IMG/VR virus record: IMGVR_UViG_3300042453_001505
Location: 1-31,921 of that record
Direction: 5' to 3' (one strand)
DNA: 31,921 bases
Source: a virus
The notes under the pieces are model-generated. The model had not been told where the DNA came from. It worked only from the letters and a program-made list of their open reading frames with translations, and did no database searches. Positions 1 to 7,506 of this stretch are shown one piece after another (position 1 is the stretch's first letter; every line of letters begins with the position of its first letter). A program made the position numbers and the translations under genes.

Positions 1-74
1 CAAAAGAGATTATTGCATTGAGCTGAACACTAGAAGTGTATCGCTTTGTCAAGTGAAAGTCAAGGAAAATCGTC

Positions 75-650
75 ATGAAAAAAACCCCATCTAATCATTA
101 TGTCAATAACGAAGAATTCCTATCCGTCCTCATCAAATATCAAAAGGCGGTTAGGAAAGCAAAACGAAACAAGGAAGAGAAGCCCCCCATACCAAATTAC
201 ATAGGGGAATGCTTCATGAAGATTGCCGAGCATCTATCGTATAGACCAAACTTTGCAAACTACTCATACCGAGACGAAATGATTGCCGATGCAATCGAGA
301 ATTGTCTCATGTATTTCGAGAATTTTGATCCAAAGAAATCGAAGAATCCGTTTGCATATTTCACTCAAATAGTGTATTATGCTTTCATTCGTAGAATCTC
401 TAAAGAAAAGAAACAACAATACGTCAAATACAAGTCTCTGGAGAATTCAAGAATATTTGATGACATTACTGGTGAAGATCTTGAACTTTTGGGTACAGAG
501 ATTAAATCTAGCGTTGTTAAAGGTCAGGAAATATACGACAACATGGCCGAGTTCATTGAAAATTTTGAACAGAGTCGAAAGGTAAAGAAAGAAAAGTCTA
601 CCAAAAAAACAGGAATAGAAAAGTTTTACGAAGGAGATACAAATGGCTGA
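75..650 (+). CDS. 55: Late-transcription sigma factor, T4 gp55-like
   Basis: A 191-residue protein resembling the T4 gp55 family, the small divergent sigma factor that directs host RNA polymerase to phage late promoters together with the sliding clamp. Residues about 60-120 look like sigma region 2: an acidic helix around YRDEMIADAIENCL, then FDPKKSKNPFAYFTQIVYYAF with the aromatic and basic residues expected for core binding and -10 recognition, followed by a basic stretch (RRISKEKKQ). The length is close to T4 gp55 (185 aa). The C-terminal 30 residues are Lys-rich, where family members carry the clamp-binding tail. The start has an AGGA ribosome site about 8 nt upstream, and the end overlaps the next gene by 8 nt. 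It is followed by gp47/gp46, a T4-type early cluster. The clamp partner (gp45) lies at 13031. No obvious gp33 co-activator was recognised in the window. Confidence 0.88.
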   Translation: MKKTPSNHYVNNEEFLSVLIKYQKAVRKAKRNKEEKPPIPNYIGECFMKIAEHLSYRPNFANYSYRDEMIADAIENCLMYFENFDPKKSKNPFAYFTQIVYYAFIRRISKEKKQQYVKYKSLENSRIFDDITGEDLELLGTEIKSSVVKGQEIYDNMAEFIENFEQSRKVKKEKSTKKTGIEKFYEGDTNG

Positions 651-849
651 ACAAGAGCCTCTACCAAGTCAGATTGAATACTTGATGAAAAACATGTTGG
701 ATCAATCGCAAGATGTTTGGAAAAGAAACAATTTCCGTCAACGTCTTGCTCGCATTCGTGATTTGATGAATGACAAGATTGCAAAGTATGATTCGGAATA
801 TGCCAAAGCCAATCGCAATGTAACTCCTCTCAAGAGAGCGTCCAAGTGA
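643..849 (+). CDS. Small conserved-looking phage protein, function unknown
   Basis: A 68-residue basic, helix-rich protein with no recognisable domain. It starts inside the last codons of the gp55 gene (8 nt overlap) behind a strong AAGGAG ribosome site 7 nt upstream, and its stop overlaps the GTG start of gp47. This tight coupling supports it being a real gene. The sequence is amphipathic and charged (KRNNFRQRLARIRDLMNDKI), compatible with a small helical nucleic-acid or protein-binding factor. That is only an impression, and I assign no function. Confidence 0.7.
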   Translation: MAEQEPLPSQIEYLMKNMLDQSQDVWKRNNFRQRLARIRDLMNDKIAKYDSEYAKANRNVTPLKRASK

Positions 850-1913
850 AGATTGCTCTCATTAACGATACTCATGCTGGCGCAAGAAATGATTCTCTTG
901 CGTTTGATGATTATTTTTTTCGTTTTTGGGACAATGTTTTTTTTCCATATCTCAAGGAAAACAACATAGACACAGTCATTCATCTTGGCGATATCGTTGA
1001 TCGTCGCAAGTTCATCAACTATGTCATCCTCAATCGTTGGAGAAACAAGTTCTTTGGTCGTCTAAAGGAGATGAATGTAAAGCTGCATGTATTGGTAGGA
1101 AACCATGATGTTCCATACAAGAATACAAACGATATCAATGCGATTGAAGAACTTTTTGAACAGAGTGATACCATTCGAGTTTATAAGGAACCTTGCGACA
1201 TCTCTATTGATAATTTTGACATTTGCCTGTTACCTTGGATTAACGTCGAAAATCAGCAAAGAACTCTCGACCACATCAAGGCAAGCAGAGCACAGGTAGC
1301 ATTTGGTCATCTTGAGATAGCTGGATTTGAAATGGATCGCGGTAATGTTTGTCGCGATGGAATGAATCGTTCGGTATTTGACAAGTTTGAAATGGTTCTT
1401 TCTGGTCATTTTCACCACAAGTCTACAGATGGTCATATTGTTTATCTAGGCAATCAATATCAAATGACATGGGCAGACTATGATGATAAGCGTGGATTCC
1501 ACGTGTTTGATACAGATACAAGGGAACTGGCATTCGTTGAAAATCCATATCAAATGTTCTTCAAGATTACATATGATGACAAGAACGATTTGGACTTCGA
1601 TAAGTTGAAAAAGCTTGATTTCAGCGAGTACACAGGAACATATGTGAAGATTTTGGTTTTGCACAAGACCAATCCATTCTTGTTTGAGCGATTCATGCAA
1701 AAGTTGATCGATGCTGCTCCTTTGGACATAAGCATCGTGGAAGACTTTTCCGATTTGACAAATAAGGACGATAGTGATATCATAGATGAAGGTGAAGATA
1801 CCATGACCATACTTGATAAGTATGTCGATGGTCTTCAAATGGATTCTGCTGATAAACTCAAATCAATTCTCAGAGAACTTTATCTGGAAGCAATAAATTT
1901 GGAAAAAGTATGA
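846..1913 (+). CDS. 47: Recombination endonuclease subunit gp47 (Mre11-like)
   Basis: A calcineurin-like metallophosphoesterase of the SbcD/Mre11 family, the nuclease half of the gp46/gp47 complex. In T4 this complex resects DNA ends for recombination-dependent replication and helps degrade host DNA. The metal-binding motifs are visible in order: D8-x-H10, GDIVDRR (48-54), GNHD (85-88), then AFGHLEI and SGHFHHK further on. The 355-residue length is close to T4 gp47 (339 aa). The start is GTG at 846, overlapping the preceding stop; the next in-frame choices would remove the first metal motif. The last 4 nt overlap gp46 as ATGA, implying translational coupling and equal stoichiometry. Confidence 0.95.
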   Translation: MKIALINDTHAGARNDSLAFDDYFFRFWDNVFFPYLKENNIDTVIHLGDIVDRRKFINYVILNRWRNKFFGRLKEMNVKLHVLVGNHDVPYKNTNDINAIEELFEQSDTIRVYKEPCDISIDNFDICLLPWINVENQQRTLDHIKASRAQVAFGHLEIAGFEMDRGNVCRDGMNRSVFDKFEMVLSGHFHHKSTDGHIVYLGNQYQMTWADYDDKRGFHVFDTDTRELAFVENPYQMFFKITYDDKNDLDFDKLKKLDFSEYTGTYVKILVLHKTNPFLFERFMQKLIDAAPLDISIVEDFSDLTNKDDSDIIDEGEDTMTILDKYVDGLQMDSADKLKSILRELYLEAINLEKV

Positions 1914-3625
1914 TACTCTTTGAAAAAGTTCGTTGGAGAAACTTTCTTTCTACAGGAAATGACTTCACGGAGATTACACTAAACAAATCTCCTACAACAC
2001 TAATCGTAGGAAACAATGGAAGCGGAAAGTCAACACTCTTGGATGCGTTGACTTTCGCTCTATTTGGTAAACCATTTCGCGGTATCAATAAGCCAGGGCT
2101 ATTGAATAGCGTCAATGAAAAAGACTGCGTTGTCGAGATAGAGTTTATAATAGGTAAGAAATCCTACAAGATCCTTCGCGGAATCAAGCCGGGCAAGTTT
2201 GAAATCTATTGTGACAATGAACTAGTCAATCAAGATGCGTCTTCGCGAGATTACCAAGAGTATCTTGAAAAGTTCATTCTCAAGATGAACTACAAGTCGT
2301 TTACCCAGATCGTAGTTCTTGGTTCATCTACCTTTGTTCCGTTCATGCAGTTGTCTGCTGCAGATCGTCGTGCAATCATAGAAGATCTTTTGGATATACA
2401 AATCTTTTCGTCCATGAATGTTGTATTGAAGCAAAAGCTTCAAGCAATCAAGGATGAGATGAGTGACGTTTCTCATCGTAGGGAAGTTGTAAAGGTCAAG
2501 ATCGAATCAACGAAAAAGTTGATCAATGAGATTACCAATACAAAAACTCTTCATATTGAAAAGACACAAAGAGACATTGCAAATAGCAAATCTCAAATAG
2601 TTACTTTGGAAAAAGAAAAGGCGTCTCTTGATCAAGAGATCGTTAAGCTTCAATCTGAAGTCGTTGGTGAGAAGAAGCTGGTTGGCAAGTCCAACAAGCT
2701 AAACAGTCTCATCGTCAAGATACAAGACAATGCCGAGAAGGCACAGAGCGAAATTAATTTCTATGAAACCAATGATGATTGCCCGACATGTCGTCAATCA
2801 ATTAGCGAAGATTTCAAGAAAACCCAGATTCAGACATTTCAAGACAAGATTGCAGAATACGGCAATGGTCTTAAGGAAATAGATAATGAATTGGAGAAGA
2901 TCAATACGCAAATTGCTCAGATCCAAAAGACGTTGAAAAAGATAAAGGACAAGACATTCAAGTCTCAGGAAAAAAATGCAACTATTACTGCAGTCAATGG
3001 TTATATCCAGAAGCTACAAAAAGAAATTGATACCATTGAGCAGAACAAGACAATAGACACAACGCATACTGATGATCTAAAAGCACTTGAAAAGCAACTG
3101 AATGATCTTGTTGAAGACGAGAAGAGATTGGTCAATGATAAGCATCATCATGAACAAGTTTCTATTCTACTGAAAGATACTGGTATCAAAACCAAGATCA
3201 TAAAGCAATATCTTCCAGTCATGAACAAGCTAATCAACAAGTATTTGAGTAGCATGGAGTTCTATGTCAATTTCAATATCAATGAAAGCTTTGAGGAGGT
3301 CATCAAGTCTCGCCATCGTGATGAATTTGCCTACGAGAATTTCTCCGAAGGCGAAAAGCAAAAGATCGATCTGGCACTACTATTCACTTGGAGAGCAATT
3401 GCCAAGATGAAGAATAGCGTGAATACCAATTTGCTGATACTGGATGAAATCTTTGATAGTTCATTAGACTCAAATGGAACGGAAGAACTACTGAAGATTT
3501 TGAACTCCATAAGTAGTGATACCAATGTTTTTGTTATTAGTCACAAGGGCGATATTTTGTTTGACAAGTTTAGATCAATAATCAAGTTTGAAAAGATCAA
3601 TAATTTTTCAAGGATTGTGAAATGA
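1910..3625 (+). CDS. 46: Recombination endonuclease subunit gp46 (Rad50-like ATPase)
   Basis: A Rad50/SbcC-type SMC-like ATPase that partners gp47. The N-terminal ATPase half has Walker A GNNGSGKST (34-42). A long coiled coil follows (about 170-430), interrupted by a zinc hook CPTC at 291-294. The C-terminal half has the ABC signature FSEGEKQ (478-484), Walker B NLLILDEIFD (507-516) and an H-loop SH (544-545). The length of 571 residues matches T4 gp46 (560 aa). It begins in an ATGA overlap with gp47 and ends in an ATGA overlap with the next small gene. All catalytic elements are present, so it should be active. Confidence 0.96.
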   Translation: MILFEKVRWRNFLSTGNDFTEITLNKSPTTLIVGNNGSGKSTLLDALTFALFGKPFRGINKPGLLNSVNEKDCVVEIEFIIGKKSYKILRGIKPGKFEIYCDNELVNQDASSRDYQEYLEKFILKMNYKSFTQIVVLGSSTFVPFMQLSAADRRAIIEDLLDIQIFSSMNVVLKQKLQAIKDEMSDVSHRREVVKVKIESTKKLINEITNTKTLHIEKTQRDIANSKSQIVTLEKEKASLDQEIVKLQSEVVGEKKLVGKSNKLNSLIVKIQDNAEKAQSEINFYETNDDCPTCRQSISEDFKKTQIQTFQDKIAEYGNGLKEIDNELEKINTQIAQIQKTLKKIKDKTFKSQEKNATITAVNGYIQKLQKEIDTIEQNKTIDTTHTDDLKALEKQLNDLVEDEKRLVNDKHHHEQVSILLKDTGIKTKIIKQYLPVMNKLINKYLSSMEFYVNFNINESFEEVIKSRHRDEFAYENFSEGEKQKIDLALLFTWRAIAKMKNSVNTNLLILDEIFDSSLDSNGTEELLKILNSISSDTNVFVISHKGDILFDKFRSIIKFEKINNFSRIVK

Positions 3626-3918
3626 TGTATAATGATGATTCTTCCAATGTTCAAACGCATGCAGTAAAAACCAAGATTGTGACGGTACAACATACTGTGA
3701 CAGAATTTTGGTTAGAAAATATGTCGATAGACAAGAAGCAGATCTTCGAAGATCTCATAAAAGAAAAACTAGCCAACGAAATGGCTAGAACATTGTTGAA
3801 GGAAAATCTTGTACTATTTACAAAAGAATCTCATTCGGATAAATTTGATATGATCTATCGTGCCAGATGTTATTTGGCTGATAAAGAAGATGTGGCTTTG
3901 ATTGCAAATATCAAGTGA
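3622..3918 (+). CDS. Hypothetical protein, coupled to gp46
   Basis: A 98-residue protein that I do not recognise. It starts in an ATGA overlap with the gp46 stop, with an AAGGA ribosome site about 9 nt upstream. It ends 7 nt before the likely start of the peptide deformylase gene. The sequence has a beta-like N-terminal half (TKIVTVQHTVTEFWLENM), a charged helical middle and no membrane segment, signal peptide or cysteine motif. Its position in an unbroken run of coupled genes supports expression. No function is assigned. Confidence 0.65.
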   Translation: MMYNDDSSNVQTHAVKTKIVTVQHTVTEFWLENMSIDKKQIFEDLIKEKLANEMARTLLKENLVLFTKESHSDKFDMIYRARCYLADKEDVALIANIK

Positions 3919-3925
3919 GGATAAG

Positions 3926-4501
3926 ATGATAGAAAACGGAATGCTAAAGATCAATACGGCGGCGCAAACAATAAGACCGTATGAAATATATGATCTAGTC
4001 AAATCTACGGATCCAGTATTGAAGCAAGTTTGCAAGCCATTTGATTTTGCAAATCCGCCAATTGATCCAATTCATCTTGCGTCATCTCTTTTCGAGACGA
4101 TGTTCAAGCATAGTGGTCTTGGTTTGGCTGCGCCGCAAGTTGGCATACCTTATCGTGTATTTGTCGTTGGATATGACAATACGAACAAGCAGGTATTCTT
4201 CAATCCAGAAATCATTGAAAGATCTCAAAGAGAAGATGATCATCTTGAAGGTTGCTTGACGTTCAAACGTCTATTCTTCAAAGTTTCTCGTCCACAAGAA
4301 ATCAAGGTCAAGTATCAACACGTTAGTGGTGAATGGAAAGAAGACAAGTTTACTGGTCTTACCGCTCGTTGCATTCAGCACGAATATGATCATCTTGATG
4401 GCATTTGCTTTACCGAGAGAGTTGGTAAAACTACTCTGATGATGGCAAGAGAAAAAGAACGCAAGATGCGTATTAAGATGACTAGAAATGATTCAAAGTG
4501 A
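3926..4501 (+). CDS. def: Peptide deformylase
   Basis: A metalloenzyme that removes the N-terminal formyl group from new polypeptides. The three family motifs are present: GLGLAAPQ (residues 64-71), EGCLTF (108-113, Cys110 as metal ligand) and QHEYDHLDG (151-159, with both His ligands and the catalytic Glu). The third residue of the second motif usually continues as Ser (EGCLS), and here it is Thr. The 191-residue length is normal. I chose the ATG at 3926 because it has GTGAGG 5 nt upstream; an in-frame TTG at 3902 would overlap the previous gene with no ribosome site. Phage deformylases are known in cyanophages and are thought to sustain host protein maturation late in infection. Confidence 0.93.
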   Translation: MIENGMLKINTAAQTIRPYEIYDLVKSTDPVLKQVCKPFDFANPPIDPIHLASSLFETMFKHSGLGLAAPQVGIPYRVFVVGYDNTNKQVFFNPEIIERSQREDDHLEGCLTFKRLFFKVSRPQEIKVKYQHVSGEWKEDKFTGLTARCIQHEYDHLDGICFTERVGKTTLMMAREKERKMRIKMTRNDSK

Positions 4502-4697
4502 ATTCATGTATTGGGATAATCTCATGATGAGTGATAGTGATTTTTTGCATTGGCTTCGCGATAGACTAATCAATGTTCACGGCGAAGACAACATGAGTGA
4601 TCATATGATTAGACTATATAAGATTGCAAGGAAATTGGAAGATGATGATTCATATTGGAACGAAATAACGAAAAATAAGTATAGAGAAACCGATTGA
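4488..4697 (+). CDS. Small hypothetical protein (HWLRDRLxxVHGE-type)
   Basis: A 69-residue acidic protein that starts 14 nt inside the deformylase gene. The stretch SDFLHWLRDRLINVHGED resembles a small protein type I associate with tailed phages, but I cannot name it. The start is uncertain. ATG 4488 has no clear ribosome site. ATG 4524, preceded by GGGA at a good distance, would give a 57-residue protein that retains the whole conserved-looking part. It is followed by a 32 bp gap before the methyltransferase cassette, the first non-overlapping junction since gp55 apart from the 7 bp before deformylase. Confidence 0.6.
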   Translation: MIQSEFMYWDNLMMSDSDFLHWLRDRLINVHGEDNMSDHMIRLYKIARKLEDDDSYWNEITKNKYRETD

Positions 4698-4729
4698 TTT
4701 GATGTATAATACGTTTTTTATGGGATGAT

Positions 4730-5968
4730 ATGATGTACCAGAAATATACTGTTGCCGATGTAAAAGAGTCTTCAGCGAGAAGACTGTTCAACGTCATTTC
4801 CACATTTGCAGGTGGCGGTGGATCTTCCACCGGCTATCGTCTTGCGGGTGGAAATATCATTGCAATCAATGAATTCGTTGAAGAAGCAATCAAGACATAC
4901 TCGACAAATTTTCCAGATACAAAGATCATTCCCGGCGACATCAAGAAATTGACAGGTAAGGACTTTCTAGAGACGGCTGGTCTAAAGCCAGGTGAACTTG
5001 ATTTACTTGATGGCTCACCTCCATGCTCTGCATTTTCTGTTGCTGGCAAGAGAGAAAAGGGTTGGGCTGGATATGTCAAAGATACACGCAATTCATATTT
5101 TGACGACGAAGGCAATGTCATTGAAGAAGGTGATATTGAAGTTCAAGAAGGTGTTAAGAAGTACTCGGACGGAAAGACTGTCGAGAGTATTGAAAACCTG
5201 TTTCTTGAATTCATTCGCATCGCCGAAGAAATCAAGCCAAAGGTAATTGTTGCCGAGAACGTCAAGGGTATCACTTTTGGTGAAGCTAAAGAAAAGCTGT
5301 ATGAGTTCATCAACTCGTTTGAAAAGATTGGCTATCAAGTAACATATCAAGTCTTGAATGCCGCAGACTTTGGAGTTCCGCAAGGTAGAGAGCGCACTCT
5401 TTTCGTATGCATTCGTGAAGATGTTTGTGATGCTCTAGATTTGAACTTTCTGAATATGCATTCAATCGTGTTTCCTAATCCAACACATACAAAGCATGTG
5501 ACGCTTCGCCAAGCTATCGAAGATGTAGAAAACGATCCAAATGAGATTCAAGAACTCAAGGACTATGTCATGGGAGGATTTCAAAAAGATTGGATCACGA
5601 AACTTCCATTCAATCCTACAAGACACACAAAGCCTTCCGACAAGGAATACCGCGATTGGAATCCAAAGGCATCATGTTTCAACATGATTCGTCCATGTCC
5701 AGATCTTCCATGTCCTACGTTGACACAACGTGGACAACAGAAATCTGTCTCAGGTGTATTTCACTATGCCGAAAATAGAAAGTTCACGATCAAGGAATTG
5801 AAGCGTATCATGAGTCTTCCTGAGGACTTTGTTCTTACTGGTAATTTTGATCAACAAGCCGAACGTATCGGTCGAATGGTCGCGCCCAAGATGATGGCTG
5901 CATTGGCAAGCAGCATTTATGAGAATGTTTTGAAACCATATAATGATAGACAAAATACTATGCGATGA
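4730..5968 (+). CDS. C5-cytosine DNA methyltransferase with unusual motif X; candidate DNA carboxymethyltransferase
   Basis: A 412-residue Dcm-type enzyme acting on carbon 5 of cytosine in DNA. Seen in order: motif I FAGGGGSSTGY (from 26), motif IV GSPPCSAFS with catalytic Cys99, motif VI ENV (176-178), motif VIII QGRER (218-222), a target-recognition region (about 230-345) and a motif IX-like segment near 350-365. Motif X reads RIGRMVAP (379-386): Arg382 replaces the near-invariant Asn of the usual GN(S/A)V. As I recall, an Asn-to-Lys change at this site in M.MpeI allows use of carboxy-SAM to make 5-carboxymethylcytosine. A CmoA-like carboxy-SAM synthase gene lies two genes downstream. ATGs at 4730 and 4733 are both possible, with GGGA upstream. 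The 3' end overlaps the next gene by 26 nt. It is certainly a C5 methyltransferase family member; the carboxymethyl activity is inference. The recognition sequence is unknown, and I saw no partner restriction gene. Confidence 0.93.
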   Translation: MMYQKYTVADVKESSARRLFNVISTFAGGGGSSTGYRLAGGNIIAINEFVEEAIKTYSTNFPDTKIIPGDIKKLTGKDFLETAGLKPGELDLLDGSPPCSAFSVAGKREKGWAGYVKDTRNSYFDDEGNVIEEGDIEVQEGVKKYSDGKTVESIENLFLEFIRIAEEIKPKVIVAENVKGITFGEAKEKLYEFINSFEKIGYQVTYQVLNAADFGVPQGRERTLFVCIREDVCDALDLNFLNMHSIVFPNPTHTKHVTLRQAIEDVENDPNEIQELKDYVMGGFQKDWITKLPFNPTRHTKPSDKEYRDWNPKASCFNMIRPCPDLPCPTLTQRGQQKSVSGVFHYAENRKFTIKELKRIMSLPEDFVLTGNFDQQAERIGRMVAPKMMAALASSIYENVLKPYNDRQNTMR

Positions 5969-6734
5969 ACTAGAAAAATCTTCAAAGGATGTCAACGTCG
6001 CTGTACTCTTATCCGGCGGCGTTGATAGCATTTCTGTGGCTCTTGCCGCTCATAGGCTGGGTAAGAAGATCACAGCGTATACTTTTCATCTAAAAGATCA
6101 ACCAACATATGATGCACAAAAAGCAAATGAAATATGCAACATCATGGGTTGGTCATGCAAGACAATAGAAGTTCCAACTGACAACGTATCAAATGATTTC
6201 ATGCGTCTTCGTCGTGAAATTGAATGTGTAAAGAAGACACACTATGAATGTTGTTTTCCATTTCTATATGTGTATCCACAAATAGAAGAGACCGAAGTTT
6301 TGAGTGGATGGGCAGCTGATGGTTACTATGGCGTATCGAAGAAAGCAAACATACACTATAAGCATACGATGGAAAAATTCAACGAGTTTAGAGAAGACTA
6401 TTTCAAGATTGATCATCGTGCAGGACATCTTTGGCACAAGAAAATTGCCGATAGACACAACAAGACATTCATAACTCCATATCTCACGGATGCAGTAAAA
6501 GAATTCTTTTGGAGCAAAGATTGGTACGAACTCAATCAACCATACCAAAAGCATCATGTAGTAGAAGCATTTGTCGAGTTTGCACAGTTTGGTGGTGTCA
6601 AGAAGCATATCAATCTGCAACTGGGATCTGGAATAGATAAATTGTTTGACTCTGTTCTGATACCTGATATAATGATCAACTATCGTAAAAGAAAACGTAT
6701 CATGGACATTTGCAAGGATTGGAGCAATAGATGA
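5943..6734 (+). CDS. PP-loop ATPase resembling the synthetase domain of asparagine synthetase B
   Basis: A 263-residue adenylating enzyme. The PP-loop SGGVDS is at 24-29. LSGWAADGYYG (120-130) lies where asparagine synthetases have the GEGADELFGGY-like loop, and FITPYLTDAVKEFF (176-189) resembles the family's PFLD segment. The N-terminal glutaminase domain is absent, so ammonia or an amine would be the nucleophile. Such enzymes activate a carboxylate as an acyl-adenylate and then amidate it. The gene overlaps the DNA methyltransferase by 26 nt and the CmoA-like gene by 4 nt, so all three are probably co-translated. That suggests the substrate may be the carboxymethyl group placed on cytosine. 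Alternatives are a tRNA-modifying or a small-molecule PP-loop enzyme. The fold is well supported; the substrate is inference. Confidence 0.82.
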   Translation: MIDKILCDELEKSSKDVNVAVLLSGGVDSISVALAAHRLGKKITAYTFHLKDQPTYDAQKANEICNIMGWSCKTIEVPTDNVSNDFMRLRREIECVKKTHYECCFPFLYVYPQIEETEVLSGWAADGYYGVSKKANIHYKHTMEKFNEFREDYFKIDHRAGHLWHKKIADRHNKTFITPYLTDAVKEFFWSKDWYELNQPYQKHHVVEAFVEFAQFGGVKKHINLQLGSGIDKLFDSVLIPDIMINYRKRKRIMDICKDWSNR

Positions 6735-7429
6735 CACAGAAATTTACCTTTGCCCAGCGCGAAGAGGGCTTTGATAATCACATTAGTCAGTCAATTCGTG
6801 GGTACAATGATCTAATTGGTGATGTCATCAATCTTTCGCAGTACTTTGTTGAAAACGATACCATTGTGTACGATATTGGTTGTTCGACGGGCAAGATGCT
6901 CAAGGCAATGATTGAACAGAACAAGACTATTGCTCAGAAAGCCCAATATATTGGCATTGAAATCGAAGAAGATTTCTATCCCCATTTTCAAGAATCTGAA
7001 AACAATAACATTCCATCAAATCTTGGTTTTTTCTGCGGTGATGTTCGCGAGGTCGAATTTTCAGCCAAGACTTCATTGGTGACATCAATCTTTACCTTGC
7101 AATTCATGCCAAGGCAAGATCGTCAAAATGTCATAAACCAAATTTATGACAGTCTAATTCCTGGTGGAGCATTCATCTTTGCTGAAAAGACTTTGTCGAA
7201 TCATTCCCTAATTCAGGAGATGAGAACCTTCACATACTATGACTTCAAACGTCAGAGTTTTGAGTATGATGATATCATGACCAAGGAAAAGAAGCTTCGT
7301 TCCATGTTGAAGGCAAATACCAGAGATGAATTGATCAATATGTGCATTGAGGCAGGATTCAACAAGAATTCAATTGATACATTCTGGCAAAACTATGCAT
7401 TTACTGGATTCATTGCCATCAAGGACTAA
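6731..7429 (+). CDS. cmoA: CmoA-like carboxy-S-adenosylmethionine synthase
   Basis: A 232-residue class I SAM enzyme that looks closer to CmoA than to ordinary methyltransferases. CmoA converts SAM and prephenate to carboxy-SAM, normally for CmoB-dependent tRNA wobble-uridine modification. Matching segments against E. coli CmoA, from memory: an FTFAQR start (DWTFDER in CmoA), SIRGYNDLI (21-29; SVPGYSNII), VYDIGCSTG (46-54; VYDLGCSLG), FTLQFMP (121-127; FTLQFLE), PGGAFIFAEK (144-153) and DFKR (171-174). KLRSML (188-193) corresponds to QKRSML, so Arg190 aligns with CmoA Arg199, which holds the carboxylate of carboxy-SAM. No CmoB-like gene is in the window; instead a DNA C5-methyltransferase with an altered cofactor-site residue lies just upstream. 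The start at 6731 has GGAG 6 nt upstream and an ATGA overlap. The gene ends the cassette. Confidence 0.85.
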   Translation: MTQKFTFAQREEGFDNHISQSIRGYNDLIGDVINLSQYFVENDTIVYDIGCSTGKMLKAMIEQNKTIAQKAQYIGIEIEEDFYPHFQESENNNIPSNLGFFCGDVREVEFSAKTSLVTSIFTLQFMPRQDRQNVINQIYDSLIPGGAFIFAEKTLSNHSLIQEMRTFTYYDFKRQSFEYDDIMTKEKKLRSMLKANTRDELINMCIEAGFNKNSIDTFWQNYAFTGFIAIKD

Positions 7430-7471
7430 TTCGCAATTCCAATATAGATATGTGGTGGACTAAAAAAGTCC

Positions 7472-7500
7472 TTGTCTTTACCAAAACAGCAGAGTATACT
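7472..7500 (+). promoter_or_regulatory. Sigma70-like promoter before the VWA gene
   Basis: TTGTCT (7472-7477), a 17 bp spacer and TATACT (7495-7500). The predicted transcript would start at or within a few bases of the ATG pair at 7507/7510, giving a leaderless or nearly leaderless message, unless translation begins further in. Confidence 0.5.
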
Positions 7501-7506
7501 AACCAC

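Noticed and set aside
1-94. Open frame (frame 2) from the window start to a stop at 92-94, overlapping the gp55 start
   Set aside because: Could be the 3' end of an upstream gene, but 30 open codons in one frame is common by chance and no motif is recognisable.
1446-1838. 130-residue antisense open frame over gp47
   Set aside because: Shadow of a strongly conserved sense gene; Cys/Ile-rich nonsense composition and no ribosome site.
4705-4710. TATAAT upstream of the DNA methyltransferase as a promoter
   Set aside because: The -10 is perfect, but there is no -35-like hexamer 16-18 bp upstream and no TGn extension.
6264-6737. 157-residue antisense frame over the PP-loop gene
   Set aside because: The sense strand holds clear catalytic motifs; the antisense product has no domain features.
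7457-7476. GGACT/AGTCC hairpin after the CmoA-like gene as a terminator
   Set aside because: Only a 5 bp stem and no continuous T-tract; too weak to call, although the position would suit the end of the cassette.
7450-7506. Upstream ATG at 7450 as the start of the VWA protein
   Set aside because: It would be translated across a good promoter; the added residues look non-conserved, and the ATG pair at 7507/7510 fits better.
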